Positions 1 to 5,681 are shown, counted from the stretch's first letter. The stretch is DNA of 5,906 bases from Acidobacteriota bacterium (GCA_003224665.1 QHZM01000185.1:1-5906); one strand, 5' to 3'. Numbers and translations are program-made. The notes: generated by a model not told the origin, from the sequence alone.

Positions 1-369
1 GCCTCCGATGACGATCCAGAGTGTGCCGGGGAGGTACCCGAATTGCGCGGCCAGGATCGGGCCGACGAGCGGCCCCGGGCCGGCGATAGCGGCGAAGTGG
101 TGGCCGAACACCACCCACTTGTTCGTGGGGACGAAGTCCCGGCCGTCATCGAGCCGCTCGGCAGGCGTGGCGCGGCGGTCGTCGAGCTCGAGGACGCGGA
201 AGGCCACAAAGCGGCTGTAAAACCGGTAGCCGAGCAAGTAGATGCACGCCGCCGCCGCCACCAGCCACACGGCGTTGAGCGGTTCGCCGCGCGAAGCAGC
301 GATCATCCCGAGCGCCGCGGCGCCGACGAGTGCGATCAAGACCCAGAAAAATCTCTTGAGAAGATGCAT
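1..369 (-). CDS. cstA: Carbon starvation protein CstA, N-terminal part (cut by window edge)
   Basis: Reading the minus strand from an ATG at 369 gives 123 residues that stay open to the window edge, so the gene continues to the left. CstA proteins are large polytopic inner-membrane transporters, usually about 600-700 residues, linked to uptake of peptides or pyruvate when carbon runs short; only about a fifth is visible here. The recognisable parts are a first hydrophobic helix at about residues 8-25, a second at about 32-50, then the family signature with RATPAERLDDG at 66-76, PTNKWVVFGHHFAAIAGPGP at 81-100, and LVGPILAAQFGYLPG at 101-115. The GHHFAAIAGPGP block is strongly diagnostic of the CstA family. 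The start is supported by an AGGA just before the ATG, although this is closer than ideal, and by a GGGGGA stretch further upstream. It is transcribed divergently from the metallo-hydrolase gene. The family call is secure; the substrate is not determinable from this fragment. Confidence 0.95.
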   Translation of the reverse strand, partial: MHLLKRFFWVLIALVGAAALGMIAASRGEPLNAVWLVAAAACIYLLGYRFYSRFVAFRVLELDDRRATPAERLDDGRDFVPTNKWVVFGHHFAAIAGPGPLVGPILAAQFGYLPGTLWIVIGG

Positions 370-414
370 TCCTGTCTTGTTTCCCCCGAGGAGCTAACGA
401 CCTCCGCCAAGAAT

Positions 415-420
415 ATATTA
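415..420 (-). promoter_or_regulatory. Possible -10 element for cstA
   Basis: On the minus strand the bases at 420-415 read TAATAT within an AT-rich island (TAATATATTC) that stands out in otherwise GC-rich DNA. It lies about 45 bases upstream of the cstA ATG, a sensible distance for a -10 box. No good TTGACA-like -35 box sits at 16-18 bp from it; the best is a loose TTTTCG further away, so the promoter call is tentative. Confidence 0.35.
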
Positions 421-467
421 CGGGTTGGCGCGAGAGTGCATACGAAAAGCAGGGCAGCCCCGGGCAG

Positions 468-487
468 CGCCGGTGTCCCCACCGGCG
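468..487. repeat. Perfect inverted repeat, 8-bp stem, TCCC loop
   Basis: CGCCGGTG at 468-475 and CACCGGCG at 480-487 are exact reverse complements separated by TCCC. The element sits between the two divergent promoters of cstA and the metallo-hydrolase gene, about 70 bp upstream of the latter's -35 box. It has no T-run on either side, so it is not a canonical terminator. It could be an operator, a structured end of an unseen transcript, or a chance product of high GC. Confidence 0.6.
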
Positions 488-503
488 ATTGCGATGATGA
501 GGA

Positions 504-517
504 GTCGCCGCGGCGAC
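504..517. repeat. Perfect 14-bp palindrome GTCGCCGCGGCGAC
   Basis: The 14 bases are fully self-complementary with no spacer, which fits a dimeric-repressor site better than an RNA hairpin. The site lies 39 bp upstream of the predicted -35 box of the metallo-hydrolase gene and 17 bp from the preceding inverted repeat. No matching regulator gene is present in the window, so any operator role is inference. Confidence 0.5.
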
Positions 518-555
518 CCGCTACAGCCGACGGGTTACTCCGGCTGGGCCAATCG

Positions 556-584
556 TTGCGACTGCTCAGGGTCTCTGTTAGAAT
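556..584 (+). promoter_or_regulatory. Sigma70-like promoter of the metallo-hydrolase gene
   Basis: TTGCGA at 556-561 and TAGAAT at 579-584 are separated by exactly 17 bp. Each hexamer matches four or five of the six consensus bases. Transcription would begin near 591, giving a leader of about 44 bases before the ATG at 635, with a strong Shine-Dalgarno site in it. Position, spacing and boxes agree, so this is the best promoter candidate in the window. Confidence 0.65.
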
Positions 585-620
585 GCGCGCTCTTTCCAGA
601 TCCTATTTCCGAAAAGATTC

Positions 621-627
621 AAGGAGG
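621..627 (+). promoter_or_regulatory. Strong ribosome binding site that fixes the start at 635
   Basis: AAGGAGG is a near-perfect Shine-Dalgarno sequence, 7 bases upstream of the ATG at 635. The reading frame is open much further upstream (to 425), but this site and the signal peptide that follows settle the start at 635. Confidence 0.85.
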
Positions 628-634
628 AGCGCGC

Positions 635-1660
635 ATGAAGTGCCTTCGAGCTTTGCTCACAGTCCTCATTCTTTCGGCCGCGCCGCTTGCCGCCGAACAG
701 CTCTTCGACCTGAAGGAAGTTGTGCCCGGAGTCTACGCGGCGATCGCAAGGCCGCAATACAAGGTGAACTGCAACGCGGCCATCGTCCTGCTCGATGACG
801 GCGTGCTGATCGTGGACACCCACTCGAAACCTTCCGCGGCCCGCGCCTTGATCGAGCAGATCAAAACGGTCACCGACAAGCCCGTCAAGTTCGTCGTCAA
901 CAGCCACTTCCACTGGGACCACTACCAGGGCAACCAGGCCTACCCGGGTTCCTGGCCGGCGGGCATTGAGATCATCTCCTCGGAGGCGACGCGCGAGAGC
1001 ATCGAGCGCCGCGGCGTGCCTCGCGTGAAGCACGAAATCCTGACCATGCCCACGGAAATCGAGAAGCTGAAGGCGGATCTCGCCAAGGCGACGGACCCGA
1101 AGCAAAAAGCGACCCTCCAGGAAAACCTGCGCCAGGCTGAGGAGTATTTTTCCGAGCTGAAGACAATGCAGGTGACGCTGCCCTCGCTGACTTTTGACCG
1201 CAGCCTGATCATCCACCGCAAGTCGCGCACCGTGGCGGTCCTCTGGCTCGGCAAAGCCCACACCGACGGCGACGTGTTCGTTTACCTCCCCAGGGAAAAA
1301 GTTATCGCCTCGGGCGACGCGCTGCACGGCTGGACGCCGTATATGGGTGACAGCTACCCCTACGACTGGATCCACACGCTCGAGGAGGCCGAGAGGCTGG
1401 ACTTTGAGTACGTCATCGGCGGGCACGGGGACGTGATGGACGGCAAGGGGACGTTTGAACTTTGGAGACAATATTTCCGCGACCTGCTGGACGAGACGGC
1501 GGATGCCTACGCTCAGGGCGCGACGTTGGACCAGGCAAGGAAACGAGTCGCCGCGGCGCTCCAGGCAAAGTATTCGGGCAAATTTCCCGAGACGTTTCCC
1601 AAGGACGTCATTCCCAACATCGAGAAAGCCTACCGGGTAGTCAGCGGAGCGACGGAGTGA
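635..1660 (+). CDS. Secreted metallo-beta-lactamase-fold zinc hydrolase
   Basis: The 341-residue product starts with a signal peptide (MKCLRALLTVLILSAAPLAA, likely cut after A20), so it should act outside the cytoplasm. All zinc ligands of the MBL fold are visible: HFHWDH gives H91, H93, D95 and H96; GKAHTDGD gives H209; SGDALHG gives the bridging D228; and GGHGD gives H264. The site should therefore hold two zinc ions. Between the second and third ligand groups lies a charged, helical, coiled-coil-like insertion at about residues 139-177, and the C-terminal 60 residues form another helical region. The overall pattern resembles the broad SoxH-like or 'MBL fold metallo-hydrolase' group, not a proven beta-lactamase; the substrate cannot be told. 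The gene appears monocistronic, with its own promoter, divergent from cstA and convergent with htpX. The in-frame upstream extension to 425 is rejected because it precedes the promoter and the Shine-Dalgarno site. Confidence 0.93.
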   Translation: MKCLRALLTVLILSAAPLAAEQLFDLKEVVPGVYAAIARPQYKVNCNAAIVLLDDGVLIVDTHSKPSAARALIEQIKTVTDKPVKFVVNSHFHWDHYQGNQAYPGSWPAGIEIISSEATRESIERRGVPRVKHEILTMPTEIEKLKADLAKATDPKQKATLQENLRQAEEYFSELKTMQVTLPSLTFDRSLIIHRKSRTVAVLWLGKAHTDGDVFVYLPREKVIASGDALHGWTPYMGDSYPYDWIHTLEEAERLDFEYVIGGHGDVMDGKGTFELWRQYFRDLLDETADAYAQGATLDQARKRVAAALQAKYSGKFPETFPKDVIPNIEKAYRVVSGATE

Positions 1661-1682
1661 AACGCAATCGGATCATGGAGTG

Positions 1683-1708
1683 ATTGGGTCATTGAAGATT
1701 GCCCATTG
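1683..1708. repeat. Heptad-spaced ATTG motifs in convergent intergenic region
   Basis: ATTG occurs at 1683, 1691, 1698 and 1705, a spacing of 8, 7 and 7 bases, in the form ATTGGGTC, ATTGAAG, ATTGCCC, ATTGTC. This is a degenerate short tandem array lying between the stop of the metallo-hydrolase gene (1660) and the stop of htpX (1795). I recall similar spacers from acidobacterial genomes, but cannot check that here. No classical hairpin plus T-run terminator was found in 1661-1794. Confidence 0.5.
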
Positions 1709-1794
1709 TCAGGCCTCCGTGGTCAGTTGTCGAAGCTTTTATTGCGGCTCCTGCGGTTTGTTTCAACGGACATCGGACAACGGGCCACGAACAA

Positions 1795-2652
1795 TCACAC
1801 GTAATCGCGGCCGATGAGCCGCTCGATCCGCTTGCGGATGGGCGGGTGAGTGGAAAAGAGGCTCGTAAAGATCTCGCCTGTGGTCAACGGCTGGCAGATG
1901 AACATGTGCGCCATCGTGGGCGAGACCCGCATGGGGACCCGCTTCGACCACTTGTCGATCTTGTCGAGCGCGCGCGCCAGGCCATAAGGGTTGCCGGTGA
2001 TGTCGGCGCCCGTGGCGTCTGCCTGGTACTCGCGCGAGCGGGAAATGGCGAGCTGAATTAGCATGGCCGCGAATGGCGCCAGGACCATCATGGCCAGCGC
2101 CGACAGCGCGCCCCCGCGACGGTCATCGTCCCGACCGCCTCCAAACCCTCCGAAAAGCTCTCCCCAGTAGGCCATCCGGGCAATCAAAGTGATCGCCCCG
2201 GCAATCGTCGCGACGACGGCGCTCGTCAGGATGTCGCGGTTCCTCACGTGGCCGAGCTCGTGGGCGAGCACCCCTTCGATCTCTTCGTCGTCGCACACGT
2301 CCAGGATGCCGCGGGTCACGGCCACCGAGGCGTGGTTCGGGTTCCTGCCCGTCGCAAAGGCGTTGGGGGAGTCGGTGGGGATCTGGTAAATCTTCGGGAC
2401 CGGGATATTGGCCTTGGCTGCCAGGCGCTCGACAATTGCGTAGAGGCGCGCGGCCTCGTTACGCGAGACGGGTTGCGCGCCGCTCATTGCCAGCGCGATC
2501 TTATCCGAGAAGAAATAACTCCCGAGGTTCATCACCCCCGCGAGCGCCAGGGCGAAGACCAGCCCTCGCTCGCCCGCCCAGAGCTGCCCAATGGCGAGCA
2601 AGAGCCCCGTCAGCCCAGCCAGCAACAAAGTTGTTTTCATGTTGTTCCACAT
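1795..2652 (-). CDS. htpX: Zinc metalloprotease HtpX (M48B), inner membrane
   Basis: This 285-residue protein has the length and layout of HtpX, a membrane-bound zinc protease that degrades damaged membrane proteins, working alongside FtsH in studied bacteria. Two hydrophobic helices fill residues 6-26 and 30-49, followed by FFSDKIALAMSGAQPVS, a typical HtpX block. NAFATG (97-102) precedes the catalytic HELGH at 131-135, where H131 and H135 bind zinc and E132 is the general base; E208 in SRSREYQADATGA is the third ligand. Further hydrophobic stretches are at about 143-163 and 183-204, and STHPPIRKRIERL at 268-280 is the conserved C-terminal motif. A glycine and charge-rich loop (GGFGGGRDDDRRGG, 168-181) joins the last two helices. 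The first Met is favoured over Met5 because MWNN...KTTLL is common in relatives and a G-rich stretch with GGGGAA precedes it. All catalytic residues are intact. Confidence 0.97.
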   Translation of the reverse strand: MWNNMKTTLLLAGLTGLLLAIGQLWAGERGLVFALALAGVMNLGSYFFSDKIALAMSGAQPVSRNEAARLYAIVERLAAKANIPVPKIYQIPTDSPNAFATGRNPNHASVAVTRGILDVCDDEEIEGVLAHELGHVRNRDILTSAVVATIAGAITLIARMAYWGELFGGFGGGRDDDRRGGALSALAMMVLAPFAAMLIQLAISRSREYQADATGADITGNPYGLARALDKIDKWSKRVPMRVSPTMAHMFICQPLTTGEIFTSLFSTHPPIRKRIERLIGRDYV

Positions 2653-2675
2653 CGTTCCCCCCCACGGATTGCCGT

Positions 2676-2692
2676 CCCTAGTGTCCCCCTAG
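2676..2692 (-). promoter_or_regulatory. Paired CTAGGG repeats upstream of htpX
   Basis: On the minus strand CTAGGG occurs twice (2692-2687 and 2681-2676), with start points 11 bp apart, about one helical turn. They lie 24-40 bp before the htpX ATG, which is where an operator or leader element would sit. CTAG is a rare tetramer in many bacteria, which makes a pair notable, but no regulator can be named. Confidence 0.3.
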
Positions 2693-2781
2693 AATTAGAT
2701 GCGCTCTTGATTCCACACGACTCGACTGGCGCAACGTCGAATCGGTCGCGGCCGTCACGGAAGCCCAATAGTATCAAGACA

Positions 2782-2832
2782 GGCGCGGCTGCGCCCGAGT
2801 TAGCGCCCGCTGGGTGGCGCTTCGATGGCGCC
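2782..2832. repeat. Cluster of alternating GGCGC / GCGCC elements
   Basis: GGCGC or its complement GCGCC appears at 2782, 2791, 2803, 2816 and 2828. They can form a 5-bp hairpin with loop GGCT (2782-2795), and a further hairpin either from 2803-2820 or from 2816-2832; the last two are mutually exclusive because they share 2816-2820. The region is downstream of the TPR gene and upstream of htpX on the same strand. No T-run follows. It could act as a 3' end structure or simply reflect high GC. Confidence 0.4.
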
Positions 2833-2841
2833 GTTTGCCAT

Positions 2842-2867
2842 GCATGCGATCCGCATACCCCGCATGC
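2842..2867. repeat. Inverted repeat GCATGCG / CGCATGC, 7-bp stem
   Basis: GCATGCG at 2842-2848 and CGCATGC at 2861-2867 are exact reverse complements separated by 12 bases; the spacer holds another CGCAT (2852-2856) that can pair with ATGCG at 2844-2848 in a tighter 3-base loop hairpin. The right arm is part of an 8-bp palindrome, CGCATGCG (2861-2868). It begins about 60 bp past the stop codon of the TPR gene, so a role in transcript ending or stability is possible; it lacks the U-tract of an intrinsic terminator. Confidence 0.45.
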
Positions 2868-2928
2868 GTCGTAGAGAGCGGCAGGTAACGCCGAGTTGTT
2901 GCTGCTCTTCCCCTCTCAACCACCCGCA

Positions 2929-4881
2929 TCAGTTCGGACCGTTAGACACGTGGGCTCGGGACTTGCGATCTTTTAACTTTTCGCGAGTCTCGACATGGAA
3001 TAACTTGAACTCGGAGTACCGGTGCAGGTTGTGGAACGTCCTTCCTTTCCACTCCACGGTGACAGCCACTTCACGTGGCAACCACATGGCGGAAGCAAGC
3101 TCTTTGAATTGAACCTGGTCATACTGGATTTCCGTCGTCTGCCTCTGCAAGCGAATACTGGACAGTGGCTTCAGCAAGTCGGTTCGAAGGCGAACGATAC
3201 GATGGCTCTCCTCCTCAATCCACGCTAAGCCCTGGAGGAGGACCAGCGCCCTGGTCCCATCTGCGCTGAAGCGCTCGATGATCTGGGCCGTTTCGGGCCT
3301 TTGGGCGAACCCGACTACATGACAATGGTGTCCCCCCATCAACTGTCGCCCCAGATATCGAAAGCTCGCGCCGGACTGGTAGGCGGGATGGAAAAGGAGC
3401 GATGCGGAAGCAAAGCCCGAGGTCAGCATGAACCCGCTCTCAAGGCCGCGGAGACCCGTGGGGTCTCCCCGCGAATCAGTTCGGTACTCTTCCAGAGCCA
3501 TTCCCAACTTCTCGGATCGGGCGAGGAACAGGTACTGCAAACTCTGATCGAGTGAGGATTTGATCTTCCCGTCCTTGCCAATTCTTTCCTGGTGGATTTG
3601 CTCCGACGACATTGTGTTCGGGAAGTTCTGCAAGAAGGATTCGACGTTCTCTCCTGCATCACGCAGAATAGATGCGAGGGACTCCTGGCTGGCCGCGGCG
3701 GTCAGCCCCTCAAGCTCGGGCAGAGCCTCGATCAATTTGGGGAGAGGTTCGTCCACCAGGGACTTCACTTTCGCGTACGACCTCAGATCCAAGCGAGCGC
3801 GCAACTGGCCGTAAAATGTTCGGGCACTGACGGGAAGGTCTTTGATGTCACGCCCCCCGAGATATCTCGACATCTCAGCGTCCGCCTCTTCCGAGTCACC
3901 TTCCTCGAGGAGTGCACGCGCCCGCAGAAAGCGTGCGCCCTGTGAGGCCCCGGCCTTGATGGCCCGCTCCAGATACTGGTCCGCGGCTTCCCAGTTCTTC
4001 TGGAAAATGAGCGTGCGCCCGAGTTCCTGGAGCACCAGGGGGTTGTTCGGATCGAGGTCAAGAGCTTGCATCATGAATTTGGCCGCCTCCTCGTCTTCTC
4101 CTCCCCAGGACTCGAGCACGCCGAGGGCAAACACCGAATCGGGTGATCTCGCGCCTTTTGGGTGAGTCGCGCTGAGCTTGGCCGCTTCGGCCAGATGTCG
4201 CCTGGCACTTGCGTAGCTTCCCGCATCGAGCAAAGCCAAACCCAGGAGCGTGCGGCATTCAATGCATTCGGGTCGGCGCTCCACGACCTTGGCAAGTAAG
4301 GGCACTGCTCTCACAGGATTCCGCCGGTCAAGAAACTCCTCCGAACCTCGGACGAAGTCTTGGCGCACTCGGTCGAGTGCCGGATTCCCGGCGGCAGCCT
4401 TCCGAAGATCAGGGGCCAGACCGCTAATGAGCATTGCCAAGGGCAGTTGGTCGGCGTCTTTATCTATCTCGCCCATCACCATGTCAATACCCCAAGTCTG
4501 GTCGCCGCTTCCGAAATCGACGGTCTCCCGAGCCTCCTGATAACCCGCTTTGGTGGCGGTTACATTCACGGCGAGCCGCTTATAGAGATTTGCATTCAAA
4601 TCATATTGGGTGCGAAATTCGCCCCGCAGGTTCGTTTCGAGGGTCTGCACTGAATTCATTCCCGAGCCGATATCGACCTTGACCTTGGCTGCGGCCACGG
4701 GCTCTCCGTTCAGCGTCGTCACTCGACCGAAGATGTGCCACTCCTGTTTCTCTTGGGAGCGCGATGTCCCTAGCTGTCCGACTGCACCAGGCCCCGCTGG
4801 AGCCTGAGCCCTCGCTGGCCCGGGAGCCAGGCTTACAGAAGAAAAGAGCCACATGAACAGGAGGATTTTTCGGCTGATCAT
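2929..4881 (-). CDS. Secreted multidomain protein: carboxypeptidase-regulatory-like domain, TPRs, C-terminal beta domain
   Basis: This 650-residue protein has no named function that I recognise. A signal peptide covers residues 1-25 (hydrophobic core ILLFMWLFSSVSL, probable cut after ARA), so it is exported. Residues about 48-137 look like a carboxypeptidase-regulatory-like beta sandwich (HIFGRVTTLNGEPVAAAKV, then NLRGEFRTQYDL). Residues about 178-345 are tetratricopeptide repeats, clearest in AAKFMMQALDLDPNNPLVLQELGRTL and WEAADQYLERAIKAG, a protein-binding scaffold. The stretch 350-450 is helical. Residues about 500-630 are predicted beta-rich, with GLAWIEEESHRIVRLRTDLL and WLPREVAV...RYSEFKLF resembling the outer-membrane-lipoprotein-sorting (LolA-like) style of fold seen in acidobacterial secreted proteins; that comparison is from memory. 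Odd points are a CIEC pair at 206-209 and GGHHCH at 516-521. The start has only a weak ribosome site. It is monocistronic as far as visible, divergent from hicBA. A role in envelope assembly is a guess. Confidence 0.9.
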   Translation of the reverse strand: MISRKILLFMWLFSSVSLAPGPARAQAPAGPGAVGQLGTSRSQEKQEWHIFGRVTTLNGEPVAAAKVKVDIGSGMNSVQTLETNLRGEFRTQYDLNANLYKRLAVNVTATKAGYQEARETVDFGSGDQTWGIDMVMGEIDKDADQLPLAMLISGLAPDLRKAAAGNPALDRVRQDFVRGSEEFLDRRNPVRAVPLLAKVVERRPECIECRTLLGLALLDAGSYASARRHLAEAAKLSATHPKGARSPDSVFALGVLESWGGEDEEAAKFMMQALDLDPNNPLVLQELGRTLIFQKNWEAADQYLERAIKAGASQGARFLRARALLEEGDSEEADAEMSRYLGGRDIKDLPVSARTFYGQLRARLDLRSYAKVKSLVDEPLPKLIEALPELEGLTAAASQESLASILRDAGENVESFLQNFPNTMSSEQIHQERIGKDGKIKSSLDQSLQYLFLARSEKLGMALEEYRTDSRGDPTGLRGLESGFMLTSGFASASLLFHPAYQSGASFRYLGRQLMGGHHCHVVGFAQRPETAQIIERFSADGTRALVLLQGLAWIEEESHRIVRLRTDLLKPLSSIRLQRQTTEIQYDQVQFKELASAMWLPREVAVTVEWKGRTFHNLHRYSEFKLFHVETREKLKDRKSRAHVSNGPN

Positions 4882-5057
4882 CTTGGCCGCCGGTCACAAA
4901 AACACTACCCGGAATTTCCCCTTTCAACTCTGAGCCGTGCGCGAAATCATACGCCTGCTGCCCTCTCGCTTCAACCTCAGATTGCCACCGTCGCCGCCGC
5001 AGCTCGTTGGGGCAACTCCGATAGGCTAGTCGGTCTGTTCCCCGCCTCCCGCGAAAG

Positions 5058-5114
5058 GGCACGCCTTCAGGCGTGCCGGACAAGCGTCCGCGTCTTGAAA
5101 GCCGGCTTTAGCCG
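5058..5114. repeat. Three tandem hairpins, REP-like interspersed element
   Basis: Three short hairpins follow one another. The first is GGCACGCC (5058-5065), loop TTCA, GGCGTGCC (5070-5077), a perfect 8-bp stem. The second is CGGAC (5077-5081), loop AAGC, GTCCG (5086-5090). The third is CGGC (5103-5106), loop TTTA, GCCG (5111-5114), overlapped by a 12-bp palindrome AAAGCCGGCTTT (5098-5109). All three loops are 4 bases long. The cluster lies in the divergent spacer between the TPR gene and hicBA, 51 bp before the hicB ATG. Such compact palindrome clusters are typical of repetitive extragenic elements; whether it is repeated elsewhere in the genome cannot be seen here. The preceding stretch, 4882-5057, holds no gene or clear signal that I can support. 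Confidence 0.65.
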
Positions 5115-5152
5115 CTGAGGCCGCGCAGTTGTTTCGGAATGCGAAGTAAAGT

Positions 5153-5156
5153 AGGA
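5153..5156 (+). promoter_or_regulatory. Ribosome binding site of hicB, possibly shared with a -10 box
   Basis: AGGA sits 8 bases before the hicB ATG, a normal Shine-Dalgarno distance. The same bases lie inside TAGGAT (5152-5157), which is 17 bp after TTGTTT (5129-5134), a weak sigma70-like pair. If that promoter were used the transcript would start almost at the ATG and lose the ribosome site, so the ribosome-site reading is preferred and the promoter for hicBA remains uncertain. Confidence 0.5.
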
Positions 5157-5164
5157 TAAGCCCC

Positions 5165-5377
5165 ATGAATGAGCTGGTTTTCGAGGTGACCCAGGAAACC
5201 GACGGCGGCTTCGTGGCCGAATGTCTGACGGAGGGCATCTTCACAGAAGCCGACAACTGGGAAGAGCTTCGACGGAACGTCAAGCAAGCCGTTGCGGCCT
5301 ATTTTTTCGATCAGAAGGAGCGTCCTTCCGCCATTCGCCTTCACCTGGTCCGCGACGAGGTTCTGGCGAACGGATGA
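5165..5377 (+). CDS. hicB: HicB-family antitoxin, short form without DNA-binding domain
   Basis: The 70-residue product matches the N-terminal HicB domain: a short partial RNase H-like fold that binds and blocks the HicA toxin. Typical features are VFEVTQETDGGFVAEC (5-20), an alternating beta-hairpin with the DGGF turn, then LTEGIFTEADNWEELRRNVKQAVAAYF (21-47), the 'G..T.ad..eEl..n...A' strand-helix block. The chain ends about 23 residues later, so there is no ribbon-helix-helix or helix-turn-helix domain that longer HicB proteins use to repress their own promoter. Its last bases overlap the first bases of hicA as ATGA, so the two are translationally coupled. The order, antitoxin first, is opposite to the original hicA-hicB arrangement but is common. 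Proteins of this type are sometimes mislabelled as a 2-oxoisovalerate dehydrogenase subunit; nothing here supports that. Confidence 0.88.
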   Translation: MNELVFEVTQETDGGFVAECLTEGIFTEADNWEELRRNVKQAVAAYFFDQKERPSAIRLHLVRDEVLANG

Positions 5378-5613
5378 AGATCCCGCGCGACCTGAGCGGG
5401 ACGGACCTCGCCAGGCGGCTGTGTCGAGGTTGGGGCTATCAAGTTGTTCACCAGGAAGGCAGCCACATCGTGCTCGAGACCGAAAAACCAACCCATCAGC
5501 GTATTGTTGTGCCCGCGCATAAGAGTTTGCGCATTGGGACGCTGAACGCGATACTTCGTGGTGTCGCCCGGCACAAAGGCGTGGACCGCCAGGTAATTCT
5601 CAAATCGCTCTAG
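5374..5613 (+). CDS. hicA: HicA-family mRNA interferase toxin
   Basis: Starting at the ATG at 5374 gives 79 residues, a usual HicA length. HicA toxins are small proteins with a double-stranded-RNA-binding-like fold that cut mRNA and so stop translation until HicB neutralises them. The visible family pattern is: LSGTDLARRLCRGWGYQVVH (residues 7-26), a helix and first strand; EGSHIVLE (28-35) with the invariant catalytic H31 after Gly-Ser; and VVPAHKSLRIGTLNAILRGV (45-64), the strand and helix with the second conserved segment. Everything needed for activity appears intact, so the toxin is probably functional. The reading frame is open upstream to 5221, but that extension lies inside hicB and is rejected in favour of the coupled ATGA start. 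Its neighbour downstream is convergent. Confidence 0.92.
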   Translation: MKIPRDLSGTDLARRLCRGWGYQVVHQEGSHIVLETEKPTHQRIVVPAHKSLRIGTLNAILRGVARHKGVDRQVILKSL

Positions 5614-5642
5614 GGCTCGATCGCAGCAGCTACCCTCCGCAC

Positions 5643-5663
5643 ACATCGCAACGGACGCGATGT
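5643..5663. terminator. Hairpin between convergent genes, possible bidirectional terminator
   Basis: ACATCGC at 5643-5649 and GCGATGT at 5657-5663 form a perfect 7-bp stem with a 7-base loop. It lies 30 bp after the hicA stop and 19 bp from the stop of the convergent gene on the other strand, so both transcripts would reach it. Neither side has an immediate T-run; the plus strand becomes T-rich only about 20 bases later (TTATTTCTTTT). A terminator role is plausible from position but not proven by sequence. Confidence 0.4.
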
Positions 5664-5681
5664 AACTCCCAGACCGCGTAA

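Noticed and set aside
43..798. A 251-codon open frame on the plus strand
   Set aside because: It runs antisense through cstA, crosses the intergenic palindromes and promoter, and enters the metallo-hydrolase gene out of frame. Low-complexity R, A, E content and no start signal.
578..1471. A 297-codon open frame on the minus strand opposite the metallo-hydrolase gene
   Set aside because: It mirrors a clear MBL gene with signal peptide and zinc motifs. Its translation is rich in V, R, D and H as expected for an antisense frame of GC-rich coding DNA, and no known motif is present.
635..1660. Calling the MBL-fold gene an antibiotic-resistance beta-lactamase
   Set aside because: The zinc motif is shared by a very wide superfamily. 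The long helical insertion and C-terminal extension do not match known class B enzymes, so only a general hydrolase call is supported.
1699..2061. A 120-codon open frame on the plus strand opposite the end of htpX
   Set aside because: It is the antisense shadow of a gene with complete HtpX motifs.
2248..2874. A 208-codon open frame on the plus strand opposite the start of htpX and into the spacer
   Set aside because: Most of it is antisense to the HELGH-coding part of htpX; the remainder lies in repeat-rich intergenic DNA, with no ribosome site.
4911..4919. GGAATTTCC near-palindrome upstream of the TPR gene as an operator
   Set aside because: It is a 9-base site with a one-base centre, easily found by chance, and the surrounding -35 and -10 candidates are poorly spaced (14 bp).
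4601..5083. A 160-codon open frame on the minus strand overlapping the start of the TPR gene
   Set aside because: It overlaps the signal peptide and first domain of the real gene in another frame, and shows no recognisable protein pattern.
5165..5377. Annotation of the small hicB product as a 2-oxoisovalerate dehydrogenase subunit
   Set aside because: Seventy residues cannot form that enzyme; the sequence pattern and the hicA neighbour fit the HicB antitoxin family.
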